From Lates calcarifer (Eukaryota; Chordata; Actinopteri; Centropomidae), in assembly GCF_001640805.2 (NCBI RefSeq), contig NC_066843.1:12194036-12258035 (forward strand): a stretch of 64,000 bases of DNA. Reading direction: 5' to 3'. This document shows positions 11,666 to 29,345 of this stretch, one piece after another. The first letter of the stretch is position 1. Each line of letters begins with the position of its first letter. The translations under genes were made by a program, and so were the position numbers. A model generated the notes under the pieces. That model had not been told where the DNA came from, did no database searches, and was given only the letters and a program-made list of their open reading frames with translations.

Positions 11666-13478
11666 CTACCACCAGCGGTAGTGGGCGTAGGCTCTGTTGG
11701 CCTCAGCCATCTTGTGCAACTCAAATTTTTTCTTGATAACGTTGCCCTCCTTCATGTAGGCTGCCATGAGCTCCTGGGAAAGTTTTTCATACATGTGTGT
11801 GCGTCGATGTTTGTTCTCCCTGCACTCTGTGATCATCCATTTCATGGCGAGGAAACGACGCCGGCTGTCAGTAAGAGGGACGGGCACCTGGGAGGAGAAT
11901 GCAGTTAGTCTCTTGATGTTAATGCTTTGTTGCCTCACTTTTACCAAACTTTTTTTTCTGAAGAACAAACTTCACTGACCTGATAGTTCTTTCCACCTTT
12001 CTGTATGTTGGCCAGCCCGACCACAGGCTTACAGTTATCCAGAGCCTGGTGAAAGATGGCGTAGGGGTTACACTCGATCTCTTCCTTCTGCTCCTCTGAA
12101 GCTTTGTGATATTTCTCCACCTGTTTCCTCTTTAATGTCTCCAGGGTCTGGGAAAAAAGAAACAGCAGCAATTAGTGCAGTATATCGTTAGGCCAGCAGT
12201 AAATTTTAAAGCCTCACTTTAGAGTCTGTGGATGAGGTTTGTCAAGATCTGTGTTTTCTTACTTGTGTCATGATCTGTCTGGCCAAGGTCTTTTCTCCGT
12301 GTTTCATCATCATGTTGGTGAATTTACTGAAAAGCAAAGACAAAAATGCTCAGCTTTGACTAAATGGGTGCCATGAGTGATGCCCCTCTGCAGTGCGCTG
12401 AGACTGTTGCTTTACCTGACGACTGGGTCATAGAAAACAGAGCTGTTGACTCCATGCGTTGCTGCCTTGATGGGTCTGATCACTTTGAGCTCCCGCTGCT
12501 CCTTCTCCTCAGCGGTCAGCTCTGCCTCTGATTTGCTGTACACCTCCTTCCTGAACTCTGGCTCCAGATAGTACGGGTTGTACCTGCTCCATCTCACCAG
12601 GAACACTCTGCAGATGAAAGGACACGCGTGAGAGTTAACCAGTGAGTTTGTGTGAGTGTCAAATTGAACATGTCTTAAGTGATTCAATTTTATTTTATGG
12701 ACTTAAGGAGCTTGTGATGGGTTTGTTGGAGCTCTGCAGGACAGGACATTTTAAATTAAACACTTTTTGGTTCAGTGTTTCACTTTTTTTCTTTTTAATT
12801 AACTGATAGTTAATGGCATCAAGTACAATTCAACATTTTCTGCATTTTGCATTAAGGAGTTTCGAACTATTCAAGTCGATTAACTAATCAACAATTGATT
12901 AATTGTTTAAGTCTGCACTAGTTCTCAGGTCCATTCGCAGACTTTGCTGTTTCACTGTAACTGAATATCTTTCAGTTTTGAATTAAGTTTGTTTGGCATT
13001 TCATACTGTTTTGTGACACTGTATAGATTAAGCAGTTAGAGCTGCAGGTCCGGTCTGGTCTATCGACAGAAAACTAATCAGTAACTAGTTTGATAATCGA
13101 CTAATCGTTAACGACGTGACATTGGGCTATTAAGGACGAAACAACAAAATAATGGGCAGATTAATACTCTGATGGGAAAATATTATTACTTTAGGTACTT
13201 AATAGAATTAATTATCAGCTGGCTGATTATAAAAGATCGCAACTTTTGACATTATTAAAGCGATACAGTAAATGACATTTCTGCAGCTGCTGCTAAAACG
13301 TTACAAAATTACCGAGAACTACTTCACCGTTTAGCATTCAGTTATACTGGTGTTTTAATTCTGTATGGCAGGAATAGCAGAGTATTATTAAACAGATAGT
13401 TAATGGTTTATATCTTAATAAAAGGCATAATTACCTTGGTGTCCAGGGTTTTAATAGTCCCGTCAGGGAGGCAGCCAT
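11666..13478 (-). CDS. mrps7: Mitochondrial small ribosomal subunit protein uS7m (MRPS7)
   Basis: Five minus-strand exons: 13478-13435, 12607-12416, 12326-12263, 12147-11980 and 11887-11666. They give 229 residues (human 242) with matching phases. The product is the mitochondrial homologue of bacterial S7, which nucleates assembly of the head of the mitoribosomal 28S subunit. Diagnostic segments are [30 protein letters not shown] and [15 protein letters not shown], ending in [15 protein letters not shown], which nearly matches the human C-terminus as I recall it. The first exon encodes only about 15 residues ([15 protein letters not shown]), the start of a mitochondrial targeting sequence. 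The ATG at 13478 lies 231 bp from the gga3 ATG on the other strand. Confidence 0.95.
12855..13115. repeat. Diverged copies of a teleost 'attagtcgattaatcg' dispersed repeat
   Basis: Segments around 12860-12915 (tcaagtcgattaactaatc, attgattaattg) and 13045-13110 (ggtctatcgacagaaaac, then taatcgactaatcg) resemble the very common fish repeat with tcgacagaaaa and gattaatcg motifs. A third copy lies at 23225-23320. This is mrps7 intron 1; no coding function is seen. Confidence 0.5.
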
Positions 13479-13709
13479 CTTCACAATGTGAGTGTCAGTT
13501 AGGACCCCGGCTTAGTATCTCTGGTAGATGCCTTTTAAAAAAAGTGAGGGGAAAAATTACCCAGCCACGTATTACTCGACATATTTTAATTTCAACACGA
13601 ATAAGGTTTTTTCGGATGATAGATGCGGTGTATTATTTAATAAATAATTAAGCATCGATTTTGGACTCTCGCGCATACGTTGGTGACATCACGCGATGTT
13701 TTTAGTGCT
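13479..13709. promoter_or_regulatory. Compact bidirectional promoter of mrps7 (-) and gga3 (+)
   Basis: The two start codons diverge across only 231 bp, so both transcription start sites must lie here or overlap the first exons. The half next to gga3 contains a CpG-bearing stretch (gcgcatacg, gtgacatcacgcgatg) with a CRE/ATF-like gtgacatcacg. There is no TATA box at a convincing position. Confidence 0.6.
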
Positions 13710-15798
13710 ATGGCGTACCAGGAAGAGGAGTCGCTTGAATCTTGGCTCAGTGAGTGTTTAATCCCATTTTATGAATTAAATAACGTGTGAAATTAGCTAG
13801 ATAACATTGCTGCGGGTGACAGGGCAGTGTGTTGGTCTGTAGAGACGCTGTCAGCGCGCTGTCTGGCCGCTGGTGGAGGTTGTCAGTCCAGTTTCTGCAG
13901 CATTAACTAGCAGGGTGGGTGGAGAGCTTAAATAAAACACTGTGTGGGACCACATTTACCAGTGACTGTGCAGAGACTGTGCAGTGACATAAAGCTCTAC
14001 ATACGGTTGTCCCTCAGCACAACTCAATACTTTCTGCAGGACAAAAACAGATTGGTCTGTGTGATGAATGAGCTGCACTGACAACACAATGAACACCACA
14101 CCAGTAATTACAAAAGAGGAAGGATGGCAACAATTGCTGCATTGTCATGTTGATCACAAGACTCACAGTGATCCATATTCACAGCGGGATGTGACCTGCA
14201 GTCAGTGGGAAGTACATTTACTCAAATATTGTACAATTTTGAAGTACTTTTACTTTGCCTGAGCATTTCCAAATTTATACGTTTACTCCTCTACATTTCA
14301 CTAGTCCTGTGATGTGTCAAAATGAAAAGCATCAAATCTTGATGTTTAAGAAGCTAGAAACAGCAAATATTAGGCTTTTTTGCTTTAAAAAAATGACTGA
14401 ATCAATTATTCAGTTTTTAAAATAGTTTTAGATTACTGTTTTAGCAGCAAAAAGTGACTCCCCCTCTAAACTCAGATCATTCCTACTCCATCAATCATCA
14501 CTCCACCCATTCAAATTTATCTTGGGACCTCATAGAAAAGATCAGACCCCATTTTGGTCCCATTTCTCTAACCTGTAGACCACGGCTGCCCAAAATGTAA
14601 AGGATTTAATTTTAATGGAACATTGGTACATATATTATATTCTATGTTATATTATTGCTTTTACTCAAGTAAAGCAACTGAATACTTCTTCCCACACTTG
14701 ATGTGATGTACTATACTCTTACTGTAAATGTCTTTCTCCAACAGATAAAGCCACCCATCCAACAAACAGACAGGAGGACTGGGAGTACATTATAGGCTTC
14801 TGTGATCAGATCAACAAGGAATTGGAGGGGTATGTCTGTGAAGTACTTGCAAAACCTATTTCTTTTCTCTTTTTTTTTGAAAACTGCAGTCACCTCAGGC
14901 AAAGTTGTTCATCTGGAATTTCTTCTTGCAGTCCTCAGATAGCGGTGACTCTGCTCGTCCACAAAATCCACTCACCACAAGAATGGGAGGCTCTTCAGGC
15001 TCTGACAGTAAGAAATGCTGCACATAAATGTCAACACAGTTTTTTTTTTCTCAACAACTGAACCGATCATTCACAGAAATATTTTGTGTACAGGTATTAG
15101 AGGCTTGTATGAAGAACTGCGGGAGAAGGTTTCATAATGAAGTTGGAAAATACAGATTTTTGAATGAGCTGATTAAAGTTGTGTCTCCTAAGGTGAGCTG
15201 CCTCCACATGGGTTTAGACTTTAAGAAGCTGATTGTATGTCCTAATATCCAGCCTCTTTTTCATCACCTCTTATTTTCCAGTACATGGGTGACAGTGCAC
15301 CTGAGAAGGTGAAGATGAAGATTGTAGAGATGCTGTACAGCTGGACGGTTGCTTTTCCTGATGAGGCCAAGATCGGCGAAGCCTACCAGACCCTGAGAAG
15401 ACAAGGTGTGTTGGGATGTTGACAGAACACAGTAGTTTCTCCTTCTTCTCACCTTAAAGGAATTGAATTAATCCGGTCCTCGCTCTCCTCACCAGGCCTT
15501 GTGATGCGTGACCCAGAGTTACCTCTGGACAAGACTCTGATTCCCTCGCCCCCAACACGACCTAAACACCCGGTGTTTGACAACGAGGACATGGGAAAGG
15601 TGAGGAATTGAAAAAAACACACAACTCCTTGCTAAATCACTGCTGTTACTTAGGTCTTGATGAAGTTAATTGCCTGAAATGAGGCCCATCATCATCAACA
15701 TCTTAATTTTAGCAGAATCATTTGTTCTAGAGGAAGCATGGGTTGTCCATTTATCATTAAAGGACGCAATCCTGCTAAAGCAAACTGATGTATATATA

Positions 15799-15864
<66 letters not shown>

Positions 15865-17657
15865 TGTGTAGCTGCTTGCTGAGCTTCTCCGCAGTAAAAA
15901 TCCAGAGGATCTCCAGGAAGCCAACAGATTAATTAAAAACATGGTGAAAGAGGTGAGACGCATGAGGACAGTGTTGCCAATAGAGCTTATTAAACTGTTG
16001 GACTTTGGCTAATATACATGTTTTTCATTTTTTCATATTTGATGTGAACAGTTGTACTGTATTACATTGTTACTTTGGGTCTTTATCAGGATGAGGCACG
16101 AGTACAGAAGGTTACAAAGCGGCTGCACACACTGGAGGAGGTGAACATCAACGTCAAGCTGTTGACTGAGATGCTTTCCCACTACAATAAAGACAGCTCC
16201 ACCGACTCAGACAAGGAGATCATCAAGGTGTGTGTCTGCGCACTCACACACACAAATGACATGGTCAACTTAAATGAGTTCAATTTTAACAAAGAAGGAT
16301 GAAACTGATTGTTTCCCTCACAGAGAAAAAAAGAAAAAACACATTTAAAACTCTGAACTTCATTAATGGATCTGAATTTTATGTTTGAATACATGTGATA
16401 CATACAATAAATCATTGTGAGTACACCAAAGACTGCTCAGCTCTAATTATCAGCTGGCCATATCCATCACCATATAAAGTTAACATTTGTCAAATGCAAG
16501 GACAACCTAAAATAAGTAAAATTCTAATAGAATTCAAATGATCTTAGTTCACTGTCTATTCTAACTGAAAATGTAGACCATACTGTTTAGTAATTTAATA
16601 GTGTCTTAACTTATTTGATCATGTAAAGCTGTCTTTATATATTTGTCTTGTGATATTTAAGTCAATAAACTAACTACAGAAATTCCAGCACATCAGCTGG
16701 CATCACAGCTGCATATAAACTGTACAGCACCTCCTTTGTATTTCTCCTCAGGAACTCTACGAGCGGTGTGACAAGCTGAGGCGTGCTGCTTTCAAAATGG
16801 CCACTGAGACAGAGGACAATGACACCAGTTTAGGTTTGGTAGTTTAGTATTTTGTGAAGAAGCCCTGTGTTTGCATTTTCATCACTTCATGGTGTGTAAT
16901 CTGTGTAATTTGATTCCTCAGGTGACATCCTGCAGGCCAGTGATGATCTCTCCAAAGTCATTAACTCCTATAAGAAGATAGTCGAGGGGCAGCCGATCAA
17001 CGGTGACAGTGAAGAGCCTCAATCTACAGCTGGTCACAGTGAGAGTGGTGAGAGATATTTAACAATCGTGCACATATTTATGCATTTTATATAAAAATTG
17101 TGATTGCTACACAAATATCCTGCCTCTGTGTGATTTAATTGAGCTGCTCCAATCGATCTTCCCCTCTTTATCTCTCCACAGAGACCACAGATACACTGAT
17201 CGACCTCGCCGGCCCTGACACTCCTAGCCCGCCTCAGCCCATCATCCCTCCTGCCCAGTCCTCACATCCTGTCTCCGCCAATCCCACGGCTTCTCCGATA
17301 CCCGTCCTGCCTCCTCCTCCAAAACGCCTGGCTGGCTCCCATGGCAGTCAGAGCAGCAGCCCGAGTCATCTCCCCCTCGACAAGGCCTCCACTGCTCTCT
17401 CACTCCTTGATGATGAGCTGCTGTCCCTAGGTTTTTCATTTGTTCATATTTGACATGAACAGTTGTACTTGTACTGTATTACATTGTTACTTGGGGTCCT
17501 TATCTCTCACTTTGCTTTGACTCGAGTTAAAGGTGCTAAATGTTAGTTTGTGCTAACGCTACATAGCCAATGCTACCATTAACAGCTGTTTACTAAACAA
17601 TCTAGGTTTGAAAAAAAAAAAACTTAGGCATCAAACTTCATTCCTTTACTCACCAAG

Positions 17658-17720
<63 letters not shown>

Positions 17721-20578
17721 CCCTCTCTCCTTTGGGGACAGCAACACCAATGTTAACTCTTGTTTTGCTTCTATTGCCATCACTTCTTTTCTTCTACTGA
17801 AGTTAGCATGTCCTGTCTAGTCCTGTCTCATAATACCACTTAACGATAGCATCCAGCAGTCTCTTAACCACAACAGTGGCTGAAGCTCTTGGTAAATAAA
17901 CAGCTGTTAATGCTAACATTGTCTATGTAGCGATAGCAAAAACCTACATATAGCACCTTTAAAGGAACTGTTTGACATTTGGCAATTAGGCTTGGCTTCT
18001 GGCTCTGGAGTTTCCCAGCCAAGAGAGAGTCTGGCCATATCACCCCAGTGTAAAATGGCAAATTGTTGTTTATATACATTTTGTACAGATTAAATTAAAC
18101 AACATATAATGTGTTAATGACTTTTAGCTTCAGGCAGAGCCAGACTACCTGTTTGCAGTCTTTTTGCTAAACTGAGCACCATTTTCCTGCGTGATCTCAG
18201 CCCTCTGCCAGGAAACGGAAAAGTGTATTTCTGATGATACAAATGTTTCTTTCAGGCCTAAATGACCCCCCTACCTCTTTGAGCAGCCAATCAAAACCCA
18301 AGTTGAAAGAAGTGTCCAGTCAATGGACTTCCTTGCAGGTACATCTAAAATAGTTTGTGAGCAACTTTAACCAAACCACGTGCTGCTGTTTATGATGTAA
18401 TGAGAGAGGTAAATTATGTTGTCTCCTCATCTCCTCTGCAGGCTCCAGCACCAAGTGTGGATATGTTTGGCAGTATAACTTGTTCAGGTCCAGTGGTGCC
18501 CCCAGCTGAGCCAGCCACCAGCATACACAGTCTCCAGAACCTGCAAGACCTGGCCATGATAGGCTTTTCAGATCACAAGAGGTATCGGAGTTATCCACAG
18601 TATTTTTCTCTCTGCTGTTTAATTGAAAGTCAGTACTTTCTGATTGTAACAATAGCAAACGCCCTATTTTTTTCTGTAGGCATTTTTACAGAATTGATGG
18701 TTTTTATTTGATTGATCAAATCTTCTCATAGTAATCTATCAAATTTGATCTTCAGTTTGCCCAGCCAGATGACGGCCAGAGGAAGCAACTTTGGAATAAA
18801 CCCTGCAGCAGTACCTCCCCTCGTAACTGGGCAGGGCTCTCCCTCCTCAGCCTCTCTTCTCCAGGGTACGATGCCTGGTTCTCCTGCCCTGTCCCACGCT
18901 AGGGTACAGGGCCTGGGCTCGGCCCCGGGGAGCCCACTGTTTCGGCTCTCTGTCGCCCTGCCACCCTCCCCTCCAGGGCAGCCCGGCCAGAGCCTCAGAC
19001 ATCTCCCTGAGCAATGTGCACGTCCCTCTGGAGGCCATCAGACCCAGTAAGGATAAAAGGGAAAGAGGGAGAAAGGAATACATTTATGGATGTAGACTCT
19101 TTGGATAGCTCATATCTGCCTGCTCCTGATTTGCCGTGCCTCATCTGTCCTCAGGTAAAGTGCTGCCTGTGACAGCCTACGATAAGGATGGCGTTCGTGT
19201 GCTGCTCAACTTTGCATCCGACTGTCCCCCCTGCAGACCTGACGTTCTCGTAATGGTTGTGTCCATGCTGAACACAGCGCCCCTGCCTGTTCACAATGTG
19301 GTACTGCAAGCTGCTGTGCCCAAGGTAGAGACTTTCACTACAGCTAGTGGACGTACTTTATCAACTTGACTTGACCTGTGCTTTACACCAAAGTTTTCAC
19401 ACCATTTTCCATTGCAGCCACTATACTAATGTGTCTGTATCACCAATAAAATATTTTACATTTTAAATAACCTATTTTAACTGATAGAGACTTTGATAGA
19501 AAAAGGTCTCTGCACTCTTAGATCCATGTGTTGTTTTCACTTTATTTTGTGAACTTTTGGTGTATCAGACCTTCATCAGAGCATACAAGACTCAACAATG
19601 AGCAAACAATCACAAGAAGGGTGGAACACAGGGAATATAGAAAAACACATATAAAATCAACAAGCACCTTATACTAATAACATTCATATATAATTGCATC
19701 ACATGTTCAGTGGGGCTTTGAAAGGCTTGTACCATCATTCTTGTATCTTGTATCTTATAACAAGTCAATCTGTAGGGCTTATAGTACTATAAAACTACAA
19801 TTCCCAAGAGGTGAGGAGGAGGAGACTCCTCCTCCACACAGTACACAGGTGTAGCACATACTGCCAGTGATTAGAGTGTGACTGTGTATCTTTGGCTGCA
19901 TGCTCTGATGAAGATCTGAAAGCTCACTAAATTAAGTCAAAACACTGCACAGATCGAAGTGTGCAGAGATCTTTTTCATTTTGGACTCATTGACGCTTCT
20001 AGCACCTTAATAGAGAACTGGTCGGGTGCAGTGACTAAGTTGAAGTCTTTTTCTTGCAAAATTGTGCTACTTTCCCTCGGCTGTCTTCAACCCTCCTCCA
20101 CTGTCTGTGGAAACACAAAGATAGGCTTGAAAAAGATGCGGACCTGTCCTTTAATAAAGGCTTTAAAATGCAGTGCTGACTTTTCCATTCATCTTCCACA
20201 AGTCAATGAAGGTGAAGCTGCAGCCTCCATCAGGAACAGACCTGGCACCATTCAATCCCATTCTACCTCCAGCCTCCATCACCCAGATCATGTTACTGGC
20301 TAATCCAGCAAAGGTAGGTGACGTCATGACATTAAAGGGACCTAGCCACACACAAACCACAAAGAGTTTCTGAGCCATACAGCTGTCAGTCATCGTGGCA
20401 GGCAGTCCCTAAAAAGCTGTGGAAACATGGTGATAATGCTTAGAGATCTGTGTGTGTGTCCTCACAGGAGAAAGTGCGTCTGCGCTACAAGCTGGCTTTC
20501 ACACTAGGAGACCGTCTGTGCAACGAGGTCGGAGAGGTCGACCAGTTCCCCCCACCAGAGGCGTGGGGTCACCTATAG
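13710..20578 (+). CDS. gga3: ADP-ribosylation factor-binding protein GGA3 (frame broken in exon 14)
   Basis: Seventeen coding exons: 13710-13749, 14745-14829, 14932-15007, 15094-15192, 15282-15405, 15496-15599, 15872-15952, 16090-16227, 16752-16833, 16922-17047, 17182-17430, 18256-18338, 18442-18581, 18756-19046, 19155-19324, 20203-20313 and 20468-20578. With one base ignored in exon 14 the product would be about 702 residues (human GGA3 723). GGAs are monomeric clathrin adaptors that sort mannose-6-phosphate receptors at the trans-Golgi network. The VHS domain covers about residues 1-150 (EDWEYIIGFCDQINKELEG, FHNEVGKYRFLNELIKVVS) and the GAT domain about 170-310. A proline-rich hinge follows, with an acidic dileucine-like DDELLSLG near residue 395. 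The C-terminal GAE ear (VLPVTAYDKDG onward) is encoded by exons 15-17. As written, exon 14 shifts frame after residue about 539 and reaches TAA at the exon 15 junction. That would remove the ear domain if the extra base is real. Confidence 0.93.
14203..14699. mobile_element. Non-autonomous fish element, family C copy 1 (gga3 intron 1)
   Basis: It begins with cagtgggaagtacatttact and ends with actcaagtaaagcaactgaa followed by tacttcttcccacact; the two ends are imperfect inverted repeats. Internal text such as gtacttttactttgcctgag and ctctacatttcac is characteristic of a very abundant percomorph repeat. It has no open reading frame of note. Confidence 0.65.
15799..15863 (+). repeat. (TG)n microsatellite beside the gga3 exon 7 acceptor
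   Basis: About 32 almost uninterrupted TG units end 8 bases before the AG at 15870-15871 that opens gga3 exon 7. The tract occupies the place of a normal polypyrimidine tract. Confidence 0.97.
16020..16087 (+). repeat. Direct repeat unit, copy 1 (3' end of gga3 intron 7)
   Basis: This segment (gtttttcattttttcatatt through ggtctttatc) is about 90% identical to 17431-17504. It contains the branch and acceptor region of intron 7, immediately upstream of exon 8. Confidence 0.85.
17431..17504 (+). repeat. Direct repeat unit, copy 2 (5' end of gga3 intron 11)
   Basis: It starts exactly at the GT donor of intron 11 (exon 11 ends at 17430) and matches 16020-16087 apart from a few substitutions and a 6-base insertion (tgtact). 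The donor gtttttc is therefore supplied by the repeated sequence. Confidence 0.85.
17526..17964. mobile_element. Non-autonomous inverted-repeat element, family A copy 2 (gga3 intron 11)
   Basis: Terminal inverted repeats of about 66 bp run from 17527 (ttaaaggtgctaaatgttag ... ttaacagctgttta) and from 17963 leftward on the other strand (tttaaaggtgctatatgtag ... ttaacagctgttta). TTAA occurs at both ends, which would fit a TTAA target-site duplication of the piggyBac type. The interior contains a long CT microsatellite. It is homologous to the copy at 8925-9327. Confidence 0.75.
17661..17717 (+). repeat. (CT)n microsatellite
   Basis: About 28 CT units inside the family A element of gga3 intron 11. 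Confidence 0.97.
19499..19978. mobile_element. Long-inverted-repeat element, family B (gga3 intron 15)
   Basis: The left arm of about 85 bp (19499-19585: gaaaaaggtctctgcactct ... ccttcatcagagcat) pairs with the right arm 19899-19978, which on the other strand reads gaaaaagatctctgcacact ... tcttcatcagagcat. The arms are roughly 80% complementary and flank about 310 bp of non-coding interior. It looks like a MITE or foldback element; no transposase is seen. Confidence 0.75.
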
Positions 20579-21977
20579 CAGCAGCATGCAGGCCTGTCAG
20601 CAGGGACAGACTGGTTCGTACTCCATGAAGGGGTGTGTATGTGTACTCACATGCATCCCAGAGAGAGAACGGAGGGTAAGGCGGAGGGGCGGGAGAAATT
20701 CAGCTGCATTGTTACAGTAACAATAACTTTCAGCTTCACATTCCTTATAGTTGTTTTTCATTTTCTGGCCATTGTTATTCTTGGCAGTGAGATGTTGACA
20801 ACAGACACTAAAAGTTTTCTTTATACAAAGCTTGTGCTTTTCTGCAGATAGCTAACAAAGCAAAGATATACACTGTTGAGGGAGATAGCCACAGTGTTAA
20901 CAGATCGACGGTTTTGAGATTAATGTTTTAATGGATTTTCCCGAATGTATTTTAAATAACAAATGCATTAGAGCTCTGCCTCAGTCTGAAATGTTGCACT
21001 GCAGCATTTCAAATATTTTAGAAGAAATTAACCTCTACATTGACAGAGCCTAAGAGACATCTGTTGTGCTTTTATTTATTCCTCTGACTGAACACTCATC
21101 CAGCCTGCAAAAAAAAAATATATATATATATACTTGAATATTTCCAGAGATTTGGAAATGGTATCTAGTAGATTTCTTTACACTGGCAAATTCATCCTCT
21201 GATTAAAAAGTACTGTTACCTATTCATTTCTGCAGGAAGATGGTGGACTGATTATTGTACTTATTATGTGATTATTTGAGCCATCAGGATTTTTGAAGTG
21301 AACTGTGTTTAACAGTTATTCTAGCTAATGTAGCCCTGTGCTAGATTAGTGGACCAACAATGTTGACTACTGAGCTGTAAAGACAAAGTAAGGCAACCAA
21401 CAGCACTGTACATTTCATCATTTCATTTTAAATAATGGAATACTAGTTTTATTTCATGTGATGCATTTTTTCTTTTGAAAGTAAAAAGTAATTTGCCCTT
21501 TTTTTTTGAAAGCACTGGGTATCAGTATTTTTGTTCTTTATGTAATAATGTTAACTGTTCTGCCAGTCTCAGTATTGGGAGTATTTTTGTCATATTTATT
21601 ATTTTCTGTTATAGTATTTCAGTGCATCACTGAACCTAGAAAATGTGAACTGAAAAATCGGGAGTTTAAATTTGGTAGCTTGAAAGAGAAATCTGTCACC
21701 AGGGAGATTAATGTGCAGTGTGTGTGATGGAGTGGAACTGTGCTGTGGGTAAATTTTCATAAATCATCATCAGTCCGATCCAGGTCCCCTCTCTGGTAGT
21801 CCTAAGCTTATCATCATATAGGATGCAAAGAAGTGTGTTTAATGTACATAGTATGTAATGTAATGTACCTATCGTGTGTTGTATGACAAGTTATGTGAAC
21901 ATGTGACATGTAGATTTTGGGAGCGTGTTAGGTCTGTACATACTGTATGATGTGCCATTTGTTCGCTGCATGAAAAA

Positions 21978-21983
21978 AATAAA
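21978..21983 (+). terminator. gga3: Poly(A) signal of gga3
   Basis: AATAAA about 1.4 kb after the gga3 stop codon, followed within 20-30 bases by a TCT/TG-rich stretch. It is the last plus-strand hexamer before nup85, which converges from the right. Confidence 0.65.
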
Positions 21984-22082
21984 TATTTCTTTCAACAGAT
22001 GTCTCATAATCTGGGGTTCTTTAGCTTGTTACACTCATGATTATTAAATTCAAGATTCAGAAAAAATGCACATCATGAAAAC

Positions 22083-22088
22083 TTTTAT
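22083..22088 (-). terminator. nup85: Poly(A) signal of nup85
   Basis: The minus strand reads AATAAA 84 bp beyond the nup85 stop codon. The gga3 signal on the other strand is only about 100 bp away. Confidence 0.65.
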
Positions 22089-22171
22089 TACCAAAGAGCA
22101 CATTTTGATTACTTGAATTTTATATACAGTACAAAAATGCAAAACAAGAGTTTTCCTTTTACTGTCATTGT

Positions 22172-29345
<7,174 letters not shown>

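Noticed and set aside
15670..15963. Frames with CVCVCV and HTHTHT runs
   Set aside because: Produced by the TG repeat in gga3 intron 6; the real exon 7 is in another frame.
17661..17717. Regularly spaced repeats as a CRISPR-like array
   Set aside because: Simple dinucleotide microsatellite in a vertebrate intron; no spacer structure.
18712..19050. Taking the uninterrupted frame of gga3 exon 14 as the true C-terminus of the protein
   Set aside because: The second half of that frame has no family similarity, while the neighbouring frame gives the conserved VHVPLEAIRPS and joins exon 15; a one-base insertion explains the data better.
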